NCBI GenBank assembly: GCA_021827805.1
Contig: JAKAUG010000024.1
Location: 1 to 9,723 of the forward strand
From: Bacillota bacterium
GTDB taxonomy: Bacteria; Bacillota; Sulfobacillia; RBS10-35; JAJYVN01
Length of the DNA stretch: 9,723 bases
Direction: 5' to 3'
The position numbers were made by a program, and so were the translations under genes. Below, in pieces: positions 7,380-9,723 of this stretch. Under the pieces are notes generated by a model. The model did not search any database and was not told where the DNA came from. It saw only the letters and a program-made list of their open reading frames with translations. The stretch's first letter is position 1. Each line of letters starts with the position of its first letter.

Positions 7380-7616
7380 ATGATCTTTGTCATCACGGAG
7401 CCATGCATCGGCGTCAAGGACGCGTCCTGTGTCGAGGTCTGCCCCGTGAACTGCATCCACGAGGGCGAAGACCAGTACTACATTGACCCAGAGGAGTGCA
7501 TCGGCTGCAGCGCCTGTGCCACCGTGTGCCCTGTCAACGCGATCTATGACGAGGACGAGGTCCCAGGGCAGTGGACGTCCTACATCGCCAAGAACGCGGA
7601 GTTCTTCAAGAAGTGA
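7380..7616 (+). CDS. 7Fe ferredoxin ([3Fe-4S][4Fe-4S])
   Basis: This is a 78-residue acidic ferredoxin. C9-x7-C17-x3-C21-P and C40-x2-C43-x2-C46-x3-C50-P give the 7Fe pattern. By comparison with Thermus and Azotobacter proteins, C9, C17 and C50 should bind the 3Fe-4S cluster, and C21, C40, C43 and C46 the 4Fe-4S cluster. C25 sits where Azotobacter ferredoxin I has its free Cys24. The ending W-T-S-Y-I-A-K-N is typical of the type often named FdxA. It is a cytoplasmic one-electron carrier. The ATG at 7380 was chosen because the ferredoxin fold begins there and GGGGAG lies 8 bases before it; the open frame to 7251 crosses the promoter. Its place after gltB with a matching promoter makes it a candidate electron partner for glutamate synthase, but this is inference. 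Confidence 0.95.
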   Translation: MIFVITEPCIGVKDASCVEVCPVNCIHEGEDQYYIDPEECIGCSACATVCPVNAIYDEDEVPGQWTSYIAKNAEFFKK

Positions 7617-7810
7617 AGGGCGTGGGCGCCGGGCCTGGAGAGGGACCGGCGAGCCGCTCCGGCGGACTGCCGCGCGTGCCAGCGATACAACCAGGCCACC
7701 AGGGCCTTGAGCCGCCGCGCCGGTGAGCCGACCAGCTCGCGTGAGAAGAACGTGGAGAAGCCCTCCTGCGTGCCCAGCACCGCCACCATGCCGCTCAGAT
7801 GCATCACCAC
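7580..7810 (-). CDS. Possible small protein of unknown function
   Basis: An open frame of 76 codons starts at GTG 7810 (or ATG 7804, two codons in) and overlaps the last 37 bases of the convergent ferredoxin gene. I do not recognise the product. Third codon positions are about 90% G or C while second positions are much lower, the pattern of the real genes here. Residues 1-50 read like a folded basic helical protein (V-A-V-L-G-T-Q-E-G-F, then A-L-V-A-W-L-Y-R-W-H). A purine-rich stretch lies about 11 bases before the GTG, so translation signals are weak. It could be the tail of a gene that lost its front, since the frame stays open upstream without a start codon, or a chance frame in GC-rich DNA. 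Confidence 0.33.
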   Translation of the reverse strand: MVMHLSGMVAVLGTQEGFSTFFSRELVGSPARRLKALVAWLYRWHARQSAGAARRSLSRPGAHALHFLKNSAFLAM

Positions 7811-7836
7811 CGGCGTGAAGGTCCTGCTCCTCTCCG

Positions 7837-8580
7837 GTGACGCCCGGCGGTCGCTCGTCCTGGCGGGTCGTCGGCCGGGCCCGCACCTCGGCCCAGGGGC
7901 GACCAGACTCCCTGCGCCGTCAACCCCACCGAGACGCAGAGACCGCCCGCCGCGCGGTCGTCTGGAGCGCCTTCCTCGGGGCGTTCTTCGCCTGCATGCT
8001 CGCCGATGTCCTTGGCGTGCCCGCCGGCCGTGCGGTTGGGACCAGCGGGACCCCGGCAGGGATCCTGCGGGCCGCCATGGGCCCCCTCAGCATCCCAGCG
8101 CGGGCCGCGGTCGTGGTGGGAAGCCTGACGGCGAACGTCCTCAACGTATACACCGGCGCCATCTCCACCCTGTCGCTCGGCATCCGCATCCCGCACACGT
8201 GGATGGCCGTGTTGTTCGCGCTGGCGGGGGGCGCGCTCTCCTGGATCGCGGCGGGAGGCTTCTCGCGCAACTTCGAGGACTTCCTGCTGCTGATCTCGTA
8301 CTGGGTAGCGCCCTGGATCGGCGTGGTGCTGGCCTGGAGCATCGTCCATCCCCGTCTGCCCGCCCAGGGACCCGCCATCCGGAGGCGGCTGCTCTGGGCC
8401 TTCGTGGTCGGCGTGCTGACCACCATTCCCTTCATGAACCAGACCCTGTATGAGGGGCCGCTCGCCCGGTGGCCCGACGGCGCCCACATCGGCTACTGGG
8501 TCGCCTTCGCCGTGGCCTTCGTCTGGGCCCAGGCGGTGCCGCGCGCAAAGGAGCCCGAAGCGCGGGCGCACTTGGACTGA
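7837..8580 (+). pseudogene. C-terminal half of an NCS1-family (cytosine/purine-type) permease
   Basis: Up to 247 residues are open from GTG 7837, but similarity to nucleobase:cation symporters (NCS1, CodB-like) starts only near residue 25-40. The visible part has about six helices (41-63, 86-110, 118-140, 148-170, 184-203, 217-234). It includes N-V-L-N-V-Y-T-G-A-I-S-T-L, the conserved helix after the family midpoint, and F-E-D-F-L-L-L-I-S-Y-W-V-A-P-W. Intact members have about 450 residues and 12 helices; the first half, with half of the substrate and sodium sites, is absent in every frame upstream. No ribosome binding site precedes any start. The remaining half has no internal stop and keeps normal codon use, which suggests a recent 5' deletion or rearrangement with its junction between about 7810 and 7940. 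A functional half-size protein is less likely. Confidence 0.7.
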
Positions 8581-8715
8581 GCGGAACACCGTGGTCGGCC
8601 CTGGGAGGACGCCCGCCCGAACGGCCCCGCGCTGCCCCCGAGGGCCGCGAACCTCCCTGGACCCGTGAAGCGGCTGGCGGCGGAGCCAGGGACCCGGACA
8701 CAGCGCGGCTTGTCG

Positions 8716-9405
8716 TCACACCGCCAGCCAAGCCTGGAGTTTGCCGGGGTCGATCAGGAGCAGGCCGTCGTCGGTCCAGCGCACCGCGCCGCTTTCCCGC
8801 AACTGCCCGATCGCCCGGGTGACCGTCTCGCGGGAGACACCCGTGAGTTGGCCGAGCTCGCGGTGCGTCAGGGGCAGGTCGACCTTGAAGCAGCCCTCGG
8901 CGTCCTTGGTGCCGTGTTCGCGTGCGAATTGGATCAGCGCCGCCACGACACGCCCCGTGGCGCTGCGCAGGGCGAGGTCATAAATGCGCTCCTGGGCCCA
9001 GAGGAGCCGGCGGGCCAACTGCTGCAGGAAGGTCCAGGCCAGATCCCCGTGCTGCTGGGCCAGCCTGGCGAGATCGGCGTTGCGAATGCTGCCGATGGTA
9101 CTGTCCACCACCGTCTGCGCGGATGCGGGGTAGGGCTGGCCGATGACGAAGCAGACGACGGCCAACAGCCCTCCCCGCTCCAGGAGCTGCAGGGTCTGTT
9201 CGTGGCCCCCCGGGGTGTCGCGAAAGACCCGCACCCGGCCCTCCATGACAAAATGGAAGCTTTCGGCGGGTTCGTCCTCCGCGAAGACGAACATGTTGCG
9301 GCGGTAATGGCGCACGCTGGTCGCCGCCGCCACGGACTCGAGCGCCGCGGGCGAAAGCGAGGCAAACAGCGGGATCTCCGCCAGGATGGCCGGGTCGCAG
9401 GCCAA
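8716..9405 (-). CDS. Crp/Fnr-family transcription regulator
   Basis: The product has 229 residues from TTG 9405. Residues about 8-125 form the cyclic-nucleotide-binding-like sensor barrel, followed by the long dimer helix (about 125-150) and a winged helix with the helix-turn-helix at about 180-201. The recognition helix carries R192-E-T-V-T-R197, the Crp arrangement whose R, E and R read GTGA half-sites. The phosphate cassette around residues 80-97 lacks the Glu and Arg that hold cAMP in Crp; Y-P-A-S-A-Q-T there recalls DNR/NnrR-type regulators. Only one cysteine (C3) lies near the N-terminus, so an FNR Fe-S cluster is not supported. I infer a sensor of NO, heme ligands, redox state or another small molecule, acting at the four GTGA-N6-TCAC promoters of this window. 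It may be co-transcribed with the upstream hemerythrin-like gene. The in-frame TTG at 9468 has no ribosome binding site. Confidence 0.92.
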   Translation of the reverse strand: MACDPAILAEIPLFASLSPAALESVAAATSVRHYRRNMFVFAEDEPAESFHFVMEGRVRVFRDTPGGHEQTLQLLERGGLLAVVCFVIGQPYPASAQTVVDSTIGSIRNADLARLAQQHGDLAWTFLQQLARRLLWAQERIYDLALRSATGRVVAALIQFAREHGTKDAEGCFKVDLPLTHRELGQLTGVSRETVTRAIGQLRESGAVRWTDDGLLLIDPGKLQAWLAV

Positions 9406-9411
9406 GCGCAA

Positions 9412-9420
9412 ACCCCTCCC
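9412..9420 (-). promoter_or_regulatory. Ribosome binding site supporting a TTG start for the Crp/Fnr regulator
   Basis: GGGAGGGGT is read on the minus strand just before the regulator, with GGAGG ending 9 bases before TTG 9405. No ATG or GTG start fits the frame near here. The TTG at 9411 would be only 3 bases from GGAGG, too close, and the TTG at 9468 has no such sequence. Confidence 0.65.
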
Positions 9421-9481
9421 CTCATGTGCACCGAACGAGGCGGCGCCCGGCTGTGTCCCGCGGCGCAACGGGCGGGAGCCT

Positions 9482-9507
9482 GCCGCGGATCCACCGTCAT
9501 CCGCGGC
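9482..9507 (-). terminator. Perfect hairpin between hemerythrin-like gene and regulator
   Basis: GCCGCGGAT (9482-9490) and ATCCGCGGC (9499-9507) form a perfect 9-bp inverted repeat with an 8-base loop; its outermost base pair includes the last base of the hemerythrin-like stop codon. On the minus strand it lies between that gene and the regulator. No T-run follows, so it may be a weak terminator, an attenuator lowering regulator expression, or an mRNA-stabilising stem. Confidence 0.45.
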
Positions 9508-9722
9508 TAGGCGGAGCCTGCCTCGGCCCTGGCGGCCAGGAAAGCCTGCTCCATGCGCTGCAACAGCGGCGGCAACGGGACGCCCGCGACCACCAGGGTC
9601 AGAAGCACGATCTCGTTCTCCTTGCGGGCGTGGAGCCGGAAGAGCGCCGCGGCCGCGACCGCCTGCAGCGCGGCGCGGGCGCGCAGACCACTCGACAGCT
9701 CCCCGTCCTCCCGCGCGGTGCC
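9507..9722 (-). CDS. Hemerythrin-like (HHE-domain) protein, 3' part only
   Basis: The frame runs off the right edge and yields 71 C-terminal residues ending at TAG. It is helical and Ala/Leu-rich, with H31-A-R-K-E35-N-E-I-V-L, which fits the last H-x3-E metal-ligand motif of hemerythrin/HHE domains, followed by a final amphipathic helix (P-L-L-Q-R-M-E-Q-A-F). Such domains carry a di-iron or similar centre that binds O2 or NO, or repairs Fe-S clusters. The gene precedes the Crp/Fnr regulator on the same strand with a 101-base gap, so sensor and regulator could share a transcript. The remaining ligands lie outside the window, so the call is moderate. Confidence 0.6.
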   Translation of the reverse strand, partial: GTAREDGELSSGLRARAALQAVAAAALFRLHARKENEIVLLTLVVAGVPLPPLLQRMEQAFLAARAEAGSA

Positions 9723-9723
9723 T

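Noticed and set aside
3387..7886. A 1499-codon open frame on the minus strand opposite gltB
   Set aside because: It mirrors gltB codon by codon. Such long antisense frames arise in GC-rich genes because stop codons are AT-rich. The product is low-complexity in Arg, Gly, Pro and His with no recognisable domain.
8581..8715. Gap between the permease remnant and the regulator searched for genes or a terminator
   Set aside because: Only imperfect, widely spaced repeats (GGGAGG and CCTCCC) are present; nothing strong enough to annotate.
1..9723. CRISPR arrays, tRNA or rRNA genes, insertion sequences, phage genes
   Set aside because: No regularly spaced repeats, tRNA-like cloverleaf, rRNA sequence, transposase or terminal inverted repeats were seen by reading both strands.

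Overview
The window is very GC-rich DNA (about 70% by eye) from a bacterium. All intact genes are strongly biased to G or C in third codon positions. The gene set points to a free-living, probably facultative or micro-oxic bacterium: a Rieske ferredoxin, a heme-copper-oxidase-like membrane protein, an OsmC-type peroxidase, glutamate synthase large subunit, a 7Fe ferredoxin, a Crp/Fnr regulator and a hemerythrin-like protein. I cannot fix the phylum. The ferredoxin is of the Thermus/Azotobacter 7Fe type, and several high-GC lineages would fit.

Layout, left to right. (1) 2-232, +: the 3' end of a Rieske [2Fe-2S] ferredoxin. (2) 337-1575, -: a 12-helix membrane protein with a striking threefold internal repeat, convergent with the Rieske gene and separated from it by a strong hairpin. 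(3) 1576-1861: a divergent promoter region. (4) 1862-2368, +: an OsmC/Ohr-family protein. (5) 2565-7100, +: complete gltB, with no gltD beside it. (6) 7380-7616, +: a 7Fe ferredoxin. (7) 7580-7810, -: a possible small unknown gene. (8) 7837-8580, +: the C-terminal half of an NCS1 (cytosine/purine-type) permease with its front half missing, probably a remnant. (9) 8716-9405, -: a Crp/Fnr-family regulator, probably starting at TTG. (10) 9507-9722, -: the C-terminal end of a hemerythrin-like protein, running off the window.

The most interesting signal is regulatory. The palindrome GTGA-N6-TCAC occurs four times in the window by my reading. All four copies are intergenic and upstream of a gene: the membrane protein, the OsmC gene, gltB and the ferredoxin. 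In every case a plausible -10 hexamer begins 36 or 37 bases after the first base of the palindrome, which puts the operator centre at about -41.5, the classic Class II Crp/Fnr activator position. The Crp/Fnr-family protein encoded at the right end carries the recognition-helix pattern R-E-T-V-T-R, the Crp type that reads GTGA half-sites. It lacks the usual cAMP-binding residues and the FNR cysteine cluster, so its signal is unknown; a hemerythrin-like gene lies directly upstream of it. I infer a compact local regulon linking a respiratory or NO-related membrane protein, peroxide defence, glutamate synthesis and low-potential electron transfer.

A second theme is the electron donor of glutamate synthase. 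GltB is full length but has no GltD next to it. It also lacks the insertion typical of ferredoxin-dependent enzymes, yet a ferredoxin gene with the same type of promoter follows it.
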